A DNA stretch of 64,000 nt from Talpa occidentalis (GCF_014898055.3 NW_023601104.1:82133106-82197105), one strand, 5' to 3'. Numbered from the stretch's first letter, positions 47,675 to 58,920 are shown. A program made the numbers and translations. The notes: a model not told the origin generated them from the sequence alone.

Positions 47675-47948
47675 TTTTTAAAGATTTATTTATTTATTTA
47701 TACAAGCACTGGGTACAGTCAGAAGCATGGGAGGGTGAGAGAATTCACCAGAGCCAGAGCGGGGAGCAGAGCAGGCAGAAGGACCAAGGTACACTGCTGA
47801 GGGGAGCGGCGGGCGGCAGGAGAGGTCTGCGCGCCATGTGGGACCCTCCTCTGGTGGCCGGGGAGCAGCCGGGGATCAAACCAGCACAACAGAGGCTGCG
47901 CGCAGCTTCGCAACCCAGCGCTCAACCGCTGCGCCACCGGGGAGGCCC
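47675..47948 (-). mobile_element. tRNA-derived SINE (Rhin-1-like, type B)
   Basis: Minus strand: GGGCCTCCCCGGTGGCGCAGCG head, long middle with the extra CCCGGCTGCTCCCCGGCC segment, CTTGTATAAATAAATAAATC tail. The extra segment is shared only with the copy at 62300. Confidence 0.9.
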
Positions 47949-47967
47949 CAATAAATAAATCTTTAAA

Positions 47968-48228
47968 AACAAATATTTATTTATTTATGCATACAAGAAC
48001 CGGGGTGCAGGCCAGAGGTGTGGGAGGTGAGAGGATTCACCATAGACAGAGTGGGGAGCAGAAAAGGCGGATATACGGAAATACACTGCTGAGGGCAGCA
48101 GCGGGGGAGTCAGGAGAGGTCTGCTGTGCCATGTGGGCAGCTCCCTGGCTGGAATAGAACACGTGCTGCAGTGGCTGCAGATAGCTTCAGAGGTTGCGTC
48201 TAAACCCCTTGCACCACCAGGGAGGCCC
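47968..48228 (-). mobile_element. tRNA-derived SINE (Rhin-1-like, type A)
   Basis: Minus strand: GGGCCTCCCTGGTGGTGCAAGG head, weakened B-box, GCATAAATAAATAAATATT tail. The outer flank GATTCTTAC (48229-48237) matches TTCTTAC at 47377-47383, indicating that the element's tail now lies some 580 bp away because later sequences entered it. Confidence 0.85.
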
Positions 48229-48484
48229 GATTCTTACTTTTTAAGTCAAAGAAAATTAACTTGAGGATAAGGTAAATAAGATTCTGAATTTCTGGATTCT
48301 TGTAGAAATAAGCTGAAAATCAATTTAATTTGCATGAATTGTTTACATCATTACTGAGGACCATTTCTCATATGCTTTAGTAATTCTAAATCCTCCTTGA
48401 CAGATGACCACACAGTTTCACTTGTAATAGGGGATGAGTACCCCACAAGCTGTATGTTTCATGTTATGCATTTCACCTGGAATC

Positions 48485-48620
48485 ATTTACTCACTAACTC
48501 GCTGAATAATCATCAAGTACAGGCTGTATCTCAAGCCTTGAGGAAGACATGAGGGCATAAGGATAAAACAGTTCTCATTCTTATGGAGTTCATCACTAGC
48601 TAAAAATGTAAAGCACTTTG
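48485..48620 (-). repeat. L2 remnant
   Basis: 'catttactcactaactcgctga', 'aagccttgaggaagacatgag' and 'acagttctcattcttatggagttca' follow the antisense LINE-2 3' pattern. Confidence 0.5.
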
Positions 48621-48724
48621 CACAAACATTTATAAATCAAAGTAGAATGTTTGTAATCAAGGCTTTAAATGTACCAATTCTTTTTAAGTGGTGACCATAT
48701 TTAATTAGGTAGTAAAATATCTAC

Positions 48725-48910
48725 AGGCGTGGAGTTTGAGATAAGACAGCTGGACTAACAATTATGACCTTGAATGAACGACTTACTTCTCTAAACTGGA
48801 AAATGGAAAAAACATTGTCTCTATTTTGCATGGTGAAGATGAGGGTTAACCAGGAAAATGCCTGCCTGCAAAGAAATTATAGAATGTCTGAAATATAATG
48901 AGTAATTCAT
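48725..48910 (+). repeat. MIR remnant
   Basis: 'gacagctggactaacaatta', 'gaccttgaatgaacgacttact', 'tctctaaactggaaaatgg' give sense MIR order, diverged. Confidence 0.5.
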
Positions 48911-50009
48911 AAATAATAACAATTTGTGAGCAAATTATAATTTTTGAGTGTTATGGGAAGTAAACAAGTTTACAATGTTCCATTCATCATCTATAAGGCA
49001 TTTCATACATACACTACAATCAAAACAGAGGTATAACTTTTGATGTCCTCTAAAAGATATCAGAAGTAATCAGGCTGTTTATTTTTCCCATACTGATAAT
49101 GCATTCTACACATTAGGCTTCCTAACATTATCATGAACATACTGAAACATTTGGAAGTAATTTTAACCTGCAATAATTATTTTACCATAAAGACTAAAAT
49201 GTTGATCCTCTTAAGTCCATCTTTACAGCATTGATTTCCTACATGTCAGTGTAGCAACAGACAAGGAGCTGTTCCCCAGGCTGTTATGAAGCATAGGAAG
49301 TGAGTTGCCTTTCTCAGAAACAGTGTAACTTTGCCCTAAACCATCTGCCCCTCCAGGTACTTCTTGTAGCCAAAATATGACAATTTCATGAGTGCAAAGT
49401 AGAGTATGGAGCTGTGCTAAGTGGGCTAAAAAATTCCAACCTACACTTTTGACATTAGAGAAACCATCTGCTTGTTAATTTAAATTCCCAGCCAGAGACT
49501 CTACTCCCTACCTAATAAATATTAATTAGAGACTGCCAGATTCAAAGCAAGAATCATTTTCATGTTTGCATTTTGGTTATTTGATTCATAGCCCAAAGAA
49601 AAATCCCTTGATTCTGTGAATTATTATATCACTCTTAATTCTACATTTATTCATGTAATCATCTAATCGTTCAAATACCCATGCAATAAATAATGCCAAC
49701 CACTCAATACATCTGAAGCAGTATGTTATGTAGATACTGAAATATGGAGATTCTCCTTGGATAGCAGCAGCAGTACTTACAATGCTACACAAACAGCAAA
49801 ATGTTTCCAATATTCATTTGCATGTGTAATGAGATTCTATTTTCTGGAAAGGCGCAGGAAAACCAGATTAAGTAGCTCAAAGTCAGATCTTGAAGGTCCC
49901 TTTGAATCTACCCTTCCTTCTATGCATGAGATCTGATATATGGGCTGAAAGGTTATATGTGTGCTGGGGATGTGAGCAGGGACAGGAAATGGATGTGACC
50001 TACAGAAAG
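48911..50009. other. Unique AT-rich non-coding sequence
   Basis: Nothing recognised. Confidence 0.4.
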
Positions 50010-50077
50010 AGTGAAGGTGTATTTGTGACAACATGGAAGGGATTATGTTAGGTAAATAAAGTAAGTCAGAAGGAGGT
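50010..50077 (+). mobile_element. L1 3' fragment, left of LTR element
   Basis: 'tgacaacatggaagggattatg' and 'aataaagtaagtcagaagga' correspond to the end of L1 ORF2. It continues at 52148 after the LTR element. Confidence 0.65.
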
Positions 50078-50499
50078 TGTAGGGTAAGGAAAAATGTCAG
50101 GCTTTTCTGCCCTCCTGCCATCAGGATAGATGGATCCTTGCGGTCCTGAATGCATGCCTGATGGCGGGCATCTGGAATAGGGTGTGGGCCTAGGTAGATG
50201 TGATTCACCTGGGCTAAGACTGTGTTTTTTAAGGCCGGCATCAGAGGGATGCCAGTAGAAGCTGAAAGAGAAGCCGAGAAAGAAGTAGCAGAAGCCGAGA
50301 GAGAGCCAGAGAGCCCAGAGTGAAGACTTGCTGGGGGCTGGGAGGCCTGCCAGCCTCCCAGCCCCCCAACGCCCCTGCCTGCCGTGTACCTGGTAATCTA
50401 AATAAAAAGCCTGCAAAAAACCACTGAGGACTCTGACTCCTCCTTTACCCGGTCTGTATGGAATCAGAAAACCTGCCCTGTGTCCTTCCTGACCCTACA
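50078..50499 (+). mobile_element. 5' LTR of family 2 element
   Basis: TGTAGGGTAAGG to CTGACCCTACA, 422 bp. Contains an upstream region with GATGGCGGGC, a TTTTTTAAGG TATA-like site (about 50226), a purine-rich repeat patch with GAAGCCGAGA units (50260-50310) and polyadenylation signal AATAAAAAGCCTGC (50401). Preceded directly by GAGGT (50073-50077), one half of the target duplication. Confidence 0.88.
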
Positions 50500-51713
50500 A
50501 TTGGTATAGTTGGCAAGATAATCCATGCAGATGGGTATGGAGCCCTCCAAAGACCTGGAGGGACCTCTGGAGCAGACCAAGAACCCGTGACAACACTAGA
50601 GGTGTCATGGCAGCTCTGGAGGTGGACAAGGTGCAGGAGCTGCAGGACGAGACCTCACCTGGAGGAGGAGACGGCCTGCAGGACCAGCCAACGACCCCTG
50701 TGGCAGCAGAATCGTTGGAAGAAAGGACCATGATTCGGAGCTCGCCAGTGCTGATGCAGGGAGAGGCCAGCGGACTTGGACTAATGGACTTGGACTGACA
50801 ACCCTGCCAGAAGGCGGAGGAACCTTCGCAAGTTGTTATATTTTGGGGCCCTGGGGTGGATGGTATCATTTGTAGTTTGTACACCCCAGGAGATGGGAAT
50901 TTGGGGGTGGCCAGTGGACCTTGATGGCTGTGAAAGCAGCCTGTGCATGCCCAGCAGTTGAGCAGAGGAGAAAAGACATCTGAGAAGGGAAAAGCTGGTG
51001 CTGATGCTAAGTTTGGGAAGCCCTGAGTGGCTGTTAAGCACTAGATAAGCTGAGGAAGGACAGTGAGTCTCGTAAAATCACCTGTGAGTGATGCCCTGCT
51101 CATTCTCAAGTGAGGGTGAGGAACTGAGGAACCTGTCCTTGGGGGACGGGTGGGGAACGTGGCTTGGGCTGGAGCCCAAGCCGAAGAGGGGACCCAAGAG
51201 CGGCTGCATGTAGAGTTGGATCCCCGACCCGTGTGCTTGTGCAGTGGGTTGGCCTGAGTGCAGGGGTCTGTGTGTCGCACTGGTGGCTACGGAAGCCGAG
51301 TGTTGGAGCAACAGCAGACAGAAACCCTGAGGGTTGGGTGATTACCCCCAAAGAGTAGAGAATCCCCAATCCAGGAGTGAGTGCATCCTGGGGTGTGTGG
51401 CTTGTAGCTGAGGCTACAGCCAGAGAAGGCCAGGAAGCCTGACAGCTCCTGGCGTGTTACAGTAGATGCCATGAGGGATTCCCCTCCCTCGTATGAGCAG
51501 TGCCTTTGGCAGCAGATTTGGTGGCTCATCTGCTGGTACCAATAATTGTCTTTTGCCAATAGGTTGGTGCCCTGCTTGGACTTATTTGTGTTCTGTTGTA
51601 TTTTGTTATATTGTGATGTATTTGCTTTTGTGGGCCATGGCTGCATTGTTTATGCTTGCTAAGAAAATTGTATATATGTAGACTGTATGGCAGAAAACCC
51701 TGAGGGGGTGGTC
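50500..51713 (+). mobile_element. Internal region of family 2 element, non-coding
   Basis: 1214 bp between the two LTRs. It begins ATTGGTATAGTTGGCAAG, where a primer-binding site is expected; I cannot assign the tRNA. It ends in a purine-biased CCCTGAGGGGGTGGTC beside the 3' LTR, a plausible but weak polypurine tract. The region is too short for gag-pol-env. The only sense frame starting neatly after the 5' end is 63 codons (50607-50798, beginning MAALEVDKVQEL, acidic); I know no match. It is best read as a non-autonomous element moved by enzymes from elsewhere. Confidence 0.7.
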
Positions 51714-52142
51714 TGTAGAGTAAGGAAAAATGTCAGGCTTTTCTGCCCTCCCGCCATCAGGATAGATGAAGGATCCTTGCGGTCCTGAATGCATGTGGTC
51801 CTGAATGCATGATGGCGGGCACCTGGAGTAGGGTGTGGGTATAGGTAGATGGGATTCACTTGGGCTGAGACTGGGCTTTTAAGGGCGGTGTCACGGGGAC
51901 GCCAGAAGAAGTCAAAAGAGAAGCTCAGAGAGAAGCAAGAGAGAAGGCCGGAGAGCCCAGAGTGAAGACCTGCTGGGGGCTGGGAGCCCTGCCAGCCTAC
52001 CAGGCCACCAGCGCCCCTGCCTGCCGTGTACCTGGTAACCTAAATAAAAAACCTGCAAAAAACCACTGAGGACTCTGACTCCTTTATCCCCGTCTGCATG
52101 GGATCCTAGAAAACCTGCACTGTGTCCATTCCTGCCTCTACA
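51714..52142 (+). mobile_element. 3' LTR of family 2 element
   Basis: TGTAGAGTAAGG to CCTGCCTCTACA, 429 bp, clearly homologous along its whole length to the 5' LTR but with many substitutions and small indels. One indel is an extra copy of GGTCCTGAATGCAT (about 51780-51810). Followed by GAGGT (52143-52147), matching the 5-bp flank on the left. Confidence 0.88.
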
Positions 52143-52147
52143 GAGGT

Positions 52148-52395
52148 AAACAAATATTGGATGATTCACTCTTACGTGGAATATAAAGAAGCAAAACCAA
52201 ACCAAACCAAGACAAACCCTGGATCTGACTGTAGAGTTCAAGTTACTGGGGGAGGGGGGCAGTGAGCAAAATGGGGAGGGCATCCAGTGGTATATGGTGA
52301 AGAACTATGGGTGGTGGGTGTGGTGTGAGGAAGTGTGAACCCATACTTGGGAATCAAACAGTGTTAGGAAACAGTGATACTTCAATTAAAAAAAC
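52148..52395 (+). mobile_element. L1 3' end, right of LTR element
   Basis: 'aaacaaatattggatgattcac', 'acgtggaatataaagaagcaaa', a G-rich patch at 52248-52262 and a final 'cttcaattaaaaaaacaa' match the L1 3' UTR end. Together with 50010-50077 this forms one old L1 end split by the LTR element. Confidence 0.65.
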
Positions 52396-54632
52396 AATGT
52401 CCTCCCCTCCCCCCCAAAAAAAGGGTGTGTGGGGAGACAGAATGATCTCTGAAATTTAATTGTTATTTATCTTTCTTTCAACATGCTTACATTTGGCTGT
52501 AATCGTGCAACTCACCAGCAAAAGGCTTACAATAAGTAAGGACGTTAAAAAGTTAACTATAAAGAAGGAAAACTTCTCATAAGGATGAGATGGGGGTTTC
52601 AATGCTCATGTGAGTGGCAATGACCCAACGAGAGATTTCTGATGTCAGGGGCTGGATGACATGATAGGTGTGACGTAAGCAGGACTGACTCTAAACAGGA
52701 CTGAATGATACGCCTCTCAGTGCGGGCTTGGCTTCGAGTTTTCTTTATAATTCTTTATTGAAACATTATTCTTGGCTTCACTTCAGAAGGGAACATTACT
52801 CTTTTTGCTCAAGGCCACTGACAATGTTCTCATAAGGTCAAAGCCTGTGTAAATGGAACTCTATCCTGAAGCAACAACACACAGGGTTTGAATTTGTTTG
52901 TATTTCAGGCCTCTCCCAACTTTCGCCCAAAGCCTTCTGTGTTCTTTATTAGCCAGCAATCTGCTCTGTGGGTCGATAACCTCCTTGAGAGCACATCTAG
53001 CTGGGGGTGTCGCTCTCCCTCCCCATTTGCCCTGTGCTTACTTCCCGATCACTGCAGGCTTGGTATTTAGTCCTCACCCTTTCATCCAGAAAATGGAGTT
53101 TTGCAGGTGGAAAGAGTCGGCAGTTACTTCCTATCTCCACAATTCTGCCCATTATTCTGATGATTAGATTTTGGTTTATATAGTCCAGTAGCCACACTGA
53201 TCAATGCTTTTGTTTCCTTAATGACATCATAAACTTAATCCAGGAAGTTCTGCATTACAATCTGATAGATATTTGTGTGTGTGTGTGTGCGCATAAGCAC
53301 TTTCTTGCCTGAAATATTACCCCAGTATATCTAGATCCCAGTCATTCCTCAGTAAAGTTTCCAAGCACCATTCCAGCTACTAGTGTGCTCAGGGTCTCTC
53401 TCGGGCTTTCGTGCTCCTAGCTCTTAACAGCACTGACTTACACCTCGTAGCAATGTTTCCAGGTTCTAGGGTTTCTAGATGTTTCTGGGCTTGGGAGTTC
53501 CTTGGTCCTTGACTATGGCTATTAAGAACTCAAAGCCAGTTCTAAGCAAAACAAAGCACAGCGTGTTTAGAGACAGTACATCCAGGGAGAGGTTCAGGTG
53601 GGCAGAGTCCATGGAAGCACAACTGTGAGCAAAGGCAGGGGGCTCCTGGCTTAAATGAGGTGCATGGGGCTGCTTATGCTGTCCTTTCTAGGGTTAAATG
53701 CACAGGCACTCTGCTCAGGGAATGTTGGGTTATCAGTGTAGGTGGGAGTTTTTAAGTCACTATTCTTCCACTGTGCTCCCAGAGTATAGTCTTATCAGCT
53801 TCTGCAGCAGGTTGGAGTGGGGGAGGGGGCTGCCCCCCCCCCCAAAGCTTCTTGCTTTCCTTGGGTTTTATCAGCCCACCTGTAGGTTGGGGCGGGGCAC
53901 TGCTTTCTCCCTCCTGGACGTTGCTTGTCTCTCCCCTGGTTTTATCAATTCTGGCAAATGTTTCCTGGGGTCCTTGGTATGTTGGTTGTTAATTTTCTTG
54001 AGAAATCTCCCTCCCTACCCTAACTGCCTAACAGTAGACATTTTTTACATGATCCCTAGTTAGATCATAAACTCTAACAATAAAAGCATGTATTCACCAC
54101 TCTGTCTCTCTGAGCGCACTTATATATAGGGTGAGTACTTGATGGGAGACTTAACCTCCCCATATTGATGCAAAGATTAGGCACTTTCTATAATTAAACT
54201 TTTCTGCGTTCGTTCTATGTGGTGTAAAGATCATAAGGTTTTATTTCAGATGTACGAGCCTGAAAAACAACAGCTCTGCTCATCAACTGGGTCACTTTGA
54301 GAATGACATCTGCTTGTGTGCCCACGGGCATCTGAAATCTTTTCTAATTTGGGGACAATATCCAACTTTGAGAGTATGTGAAAGGCAGAAAACTGATTTC
54401 TATTGGAGACCTGAGGACAAGGAAGTGCTCTTTTCATCCTTATTCCTGTCCACCAGCCAGGGCCTGGATGAATGGATACTCTCATCTAGAACTTTGCATC
54501 ACCTGACTGCCACAAATACAAAGGGACAATTAATTATCAATTAATTTCAAAGTCTTAATTCCAAAGTGTCCAATGACAGCTGGGGTGATTTTCCAGAGTC
54601 AAAGGGAACAAATGTTGAGTACTGGTGAGCTG
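52396..54632. other. Mostly unique non-coding sequence
   Basis: No gene. 53500-54031 is GC-richer, with a C/G-run region, and ends CTAACTGCCTAACA. On the minus strand this could be the TGTTAGGCAG start of an LTR, but the other end and duplications are missing. A (TG)n tract is at 53273-53289. Confidence 0.35.
53273..53289. repeat. (TG)n short microsatellite
   Basis: About eight TG units, then CGC. Confidence 0.8.
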
Positions 54633-54636
54633 AGGG

Positions 54637-55233
54637 TGTTACAGGGAAGGGAGAGAGGCACCCCAGAACCCCCAAACCTACCTGCTCTAAATAGGTTCTG
54701 CCATCTGCCACATCAAGAGAAAACATAAAACCTTTAATGGAAAGGAACTTTAATACAATTAGTGAACAATACAGAAAAGACAAGGAATATAGTTTCCAAA
54801 TCCAACAACCACAGTTACCCGTCCCCTCGTGGGTAAAAGTCCACCCAAACAGGATTGGCCCAAGCAAGGCCCGAAAGCCTGCCACAAGTCTAAGGTACCT
54901 TTCAGCGGAGACCCATAGAACAGGGTCAGAAACAGACAAGTCTGGGAGGAAAAGAGCAAAATCAAAGTCAAGATAAAAGCTGCCATGGTTAACCTCCCCA
55001 CGGGTCTCTCACCTACGTCTGTTTCAGACAGTCCAGACCAAGAAGCTAGTGCAGTTTCTTCACATGTCTCTGCTCCATGTGCCTCCTCCAGGTTTCCTTC
55101 TGGCTCTCCATCCTGCTTCCTTCCTTCTCCAGTCTCCTCTCCAGCTTCTCTGCCTCCCTGCTCAGCTCTACCCTCCCTTGGGTGGGACAGGGAACCTGGA
55201 ACCTCCCCTTTTCCTGGGGACTACCCTGTTACA
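54637..55233 (-). mobile_element. Solo ERV LTR (family 1), minus strand
   Basis: Minus strand runs TGTAACAGGGTAG to CCCTGTAACA, 597 bp, bounded by AGGG on each side (54633-54636, 55234-55237). A 4-bp duplication is usual for gammaretrovirus-like (class I) ERVs. No internal sequence remains. It is homologous over its full length to 12779-13377. Confidence 0.9.
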
Positions 55234-55237
55234 AGGG

Positions 55238-56095
55238 GAACTCACACCCTTTGCTAGGATATCTCTTTCTTGGTTCCCTGGATTTCTGTCCATTTTCTGG
55301 GGTAGCTTCTTCAGCTTTGTTGCCAATGATTTTGCTGCTTAATCAGAATTGGTATCATGGACTGGCAATTGCCAACCTTGACTAATACATTCATTTAGAA
55401 AAATGAGGTGATAATATCTACTCCTTGCCTATGTAATAAACTGTTACTTAGAAAATATCTAGTAGGTACCTATAACATAGCAACAAATCAATAGTTAATA
55501 GTTTTTGAAAATAGTTTTAGTTTTATTATTTGTTCAGTTTCTATGTTCTTATCCAAAATAGCTAGTCTCTAAGCATCAGCCTTCTATTTTAGAGGTCTGC
55601 AAAAATATTGTATTTTTTATTGTTTTATCATTTTCCTAAAGTTTTCCAAGCAGCCCTGTTCTCATTTGGCTCAATCCAGCTTGTTTTATGGGAACTATTG
55701 GCTGCAATTGCCGCTGGCTCATTTCCATACACCTCCTTAGCCTAGAAGGGTCAGGGAGCTTGGTTCCATGCATTGTTGAAGCTGTCCTGCTCATGAATAT
55801 TCATTATGGCTTAGAAGTGATGTTAATGGAACTATTAAACCTGGTTTAAACCTGTAACTGCAGCAGGAAATCTATATCGAAGAATTCTTGATGTCTTCCT
55901 TACAGTTCATATCTTTCCTCTGAATGTTCACACGATGCTCTCTATTCCATTTGGGGTTCATAAAACACATTTTACTTTGAATTTTAATGATTTTGGGTGC
56001 ATTTCTTTTGTTTGTCTTTTGGACTGAACTTTAATCTCCTTAATATTGGGTAAATAGCAGGATCATATTGCAATAAATATGGTGCATATACATAG
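55238..56095. other. Unique sequence with candidate conserved block
   Basis: No repeat or exon. 55620-55880 is flagged as a possible conserved element. Confidence 0.35.
55620..55880. promoter_or_regulatory. Candidate conserved non-coding block
   Basis: Repeat-free sequence with CAATTG E-box (near 55706), GCCGCTGGC, ATGAATATTCAT palindrome (about 55793-55804) and GGTTTAAACC palindrome (about 55843-55852). Function inferred only from motif density. Confidence 0.2.
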
Positions 56096-56173
56096 ATATA
56101 CATATATATATATACATATATTGACTGAGTTAAATATAATGACCAAGTTAAATATAATGACTAAGTTAAATAT
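56096..56173. repeat. TA-rich patch and 18-bp tandem repeat
   Basis: ATATATATATATA then three copies of TGACYRAGTTAAATATAA (56122-56139, 56140-56157, 56158-56173, the last partial). Confidence 0.85.
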
Positions 56174-56831
56174 CTGTGAACTAATAAGTTTAGACATTTT
56201 AAAGGATTATGTTGAAGTGTTTCTGGAATGCTCAGCATATTTTCTAGTTTTTCCTTTTAATATAATATTGCTTAGGAATTTTGGCAAGCTTTTCCATGAA
56301 ATAAGAAATTAGAAAATTTAAATTAACTCTTCAAATTCTTGGAGAAATATAACATGTAAATTGAAGTCAGAAAAACAATGTCTGAATATTTCTATAACTA
56401 TAAAAAATATTAACAGTATAAAAACTATTTATGAAGAAAACACCATGCCCAGATGAGTCTTACCAAGGAATATGGATGTTATTATTTAGAGATGTTTATA
56501 TTGACTATGTATAAAAATACACTACAAAAGCAGTAAATAAAATAGTTTTAAATGGTCACTGGATATTAAGTCAATATGTAAAAATTAAATGTACTTCTAC
56601 ACCCCAGCAATAAATATATGCTCATAGAGAATATTATATTCACTAAAAAAATGGTTAAAGTGCCTAAGAAACTGCTATTAAAGTAATTGAGGAAAATTTA
56701 CTGAAAAAGCTTAAATATGATTTAAATGATTGAGAAATATACCTGATGATGGATAAACATGGATTGACAAGATTGTAATTATCATTTCTCACCCAATTGC
56801 TTCATATATTTCATGAAAATCCAATAATAAT
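56174..56831. other. Unique AT-rich non-coding sequence
   Basis: Nothing recognised. Confidence 0.4.
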
Positions 56832-56847
56832 CCAATCATAGGTTTTA

Positions 56848-57133
56848 TTTTACCAAAAAAAACCCCTTTCTTTTTCTAAAAGAAATTATTTTATTACTTA
56901 TGCAACAAGAACTTGGGTCTATGCCAGAGGTGCAGTGGGATGGGTGAGAGGATTCTCTGGTGAATCCTAGGCAGATCTACTAAAATACACTGCTGAGGGG
57001 AGCAGCAGGCAAGACAGGAGAGGTCTGATGCGCCATGTGGGTTAACTCCCTGGCAGAGATAGAACTCATGATACAGTTTCTGGTGATAGCTTGATAGCAC
57101 TGAGATTTTAATCCCTGCCCATCAGGAAGGCAC
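56848..57133 (-). mobile_element. tRNA-derived SINE (Rhin-1-like, type A, diverged)
   Basis: Minus-strand copy with a mutated head (GTGCCTTCCTGATGG) and degraded tail. The exact 16-bp flanks CCAATCATAGGTTTTA (56832-56847, 57134-57149) survive perfectly despite the worn body. Confidence 0.88.
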
Positions 57134-57149
57134 CCAATCATAGGTTTTA

Positions 57150-57444
57150 AGGACAAGGTGATTGTACACATTGTAATCACCAGAATAGCCAGGACACACC
57201 AAAAAAGAATAAGATTACCTATTGCTTACTTGAATTCCCCAGACAAACTGATGTGCTAATGCTTTACTAGTGAACATAATACATAAGAGAGAATGCGGTT
57301 CAGTGTAAATGGGTTCAGTGAGTAGAGTTCTTGGGTTCCCTCTGAAAAGGTTTTGGCAGACCTTCCTGTTCAATAGCACATGGTGACTTTATTAAGGTAT
57401 GACAAAGTTATTAAGGAAAAACATTTATTTAGATACAAATAGAC
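57150..57444. other. Unique non-coding sequence
   Basis: Nothing recognised. Confidence 0.4.
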
Positions 57445-57458
57445 AAAAACTTCATTTT

Positions 57459-57903
57459 ATTTTGTAAAATTTATTATTTCAATTTTATATATTTTTACAT
57501 CATTTTTCATTTTTGCACAATGTATGTATTTTCATCGTGTTTATAGTCCCCATACAATCCCTGCCCCCCACAACCGTTTTCATCCTATTCCCTCTCCACC
57601 CCCCAAAGTGTGTCTCTATGTTTATAGCAGCACTATTTACAATAGCTAAGCTATGGAAACAACCCAAATGCCCAAAAATAGATGACTGAATCAAGAAGAT
57701 ATGGTACATAAACACAATGGAGTATTACTCAGCAATCAAAAAAGAAACTCATGCAATTTGCAGCAACATGGCTGGAGCTGGAAGGGATCATGCTCAGTGA
57801 ATTAAGCCAGAAAGAAAAAGAAAAATACCAGATGGTTTCACTCACAGCAGGAATTTAGAAAACCTAAATAGGGAACCAGGAAAAAGACTAATTGAAATAA
57901 AGT
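57459..57903 (-). mobile_element. 5'-inverted (twin-primed) L1 insertion
   Basis: Left part (57459-57612) is the L1 3' UTR on the minus strand, homologous to 41210-41320. Right part (57613-57903) is ORF2 end sequence on the plus strand, including a frame reading IWYINTMEYYS near 57700-57735. The two halves are head-on and share one exact 14-bp flank, AAAAACTTCATTTT (57445-57458, 57904-57917). A single insertion with inverted 5' part explains this. Confidence 0.92.
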
Positions 57904-57917
57904 AAAAACTTCATTTT

Positions 57918-58911
57918 GAAAGAGCAGGTCTATTAAGGAAGAGACATGCCTGCATAGACAAAATCAGGAAGTCTTGGGACAAAATCTACGTTTTGCCAGA
58001 GCAAGGGGTATCCTTATATAATATTCTTTGGGGAATTCATTCTTTTGTACAACTTTATTGTGGAATCTATCCACACTAGGTGGACTGGTATTATTTGTTC
58101 TGCCCAACAGTTCTCAGTCTCCCCACCTCCACTGTCTGTCTTTGCCTGCAGATTTTCCATGTTCCCATTTTTGCCTGCAGATTTGTCCACTGCCAGTTTA
58201 ATGACTTGTTAATTATTTCTATCCCCAACCTCTAATTTCTGCTCTTGTGAATTTAAATTTTCTATGCTAAGCTTAAGTTGAGGAACAAGCATGAGAGGAA
58301 AATGAAAGTATGCCAGGAAAAAAGTAAAAGCACATACAAGAAAATAATAATCACAATAATAATGAAATGCAGCTAATATTTTGTAATGAGTGACTCTATA
58401 GAGTAACTATAGAGTGACTCTATAGAGGATGAATGGAAGCTTTGAGTTGACAGAAACACTGGATTCGATATAATTATTCAACTTGGGAAGAGAGAAAACT
58501 TGTCTTCAGACTCTTGCCCATCCCTGTCTCTCAGGGTGAAAGAATACTCCTGTACATACTCTTTGCTACCTGATTCTTCTGAGAAGCTATTGGGGTCCTT
58601 TGTGGAAGCAATCAAGTATGGCACACACTTTGGAGGAGACTGGTAAGTGGATGCTTGCCAATGATTTTTCTATATACCTTGGATGTAACTTGAGTAGCCT
58701 TGCCAGTGAGTGGACAAAAATGCAAAGAAATTCCAAGTACCAAGGACAGGCACAGATAGAGACTCTTAAGCAATGTTGGTAAGATAAAGAATTGGTATAA
58801 CTACATTATTAGCTATTTGGAAAGTTGAATATTTATATATACCTTGACTCTAGCTGTAAGTGTAGGAACACTTTCTTGAGCATCCAGAGCCATCTCAAAG
58901 ATTGCTGATAG
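57918..58911. other. Unique non-coding sequence
   Basis: No gene. GAGTGACTCTATAGAG occurs twice at 24-bp spacing (58388-58403, 58412-58427), a small local duplication with CTCTATAGAG palindrome. Confidence 0.45.
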
Positions 58912-58920
58912 GAGGGATTT

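Noticed and set aside
49837..50416. Overlapping 134- and 116-codon minus-strand frames
   Set aside because: Both are antisense to the 5' LTR of the element at 50078.
53500..54031. Possible further LTR ending in CCTAACA
   Set aside because: Only one plausible end; no polyadenylation signal, target duplication or second copy in the window.
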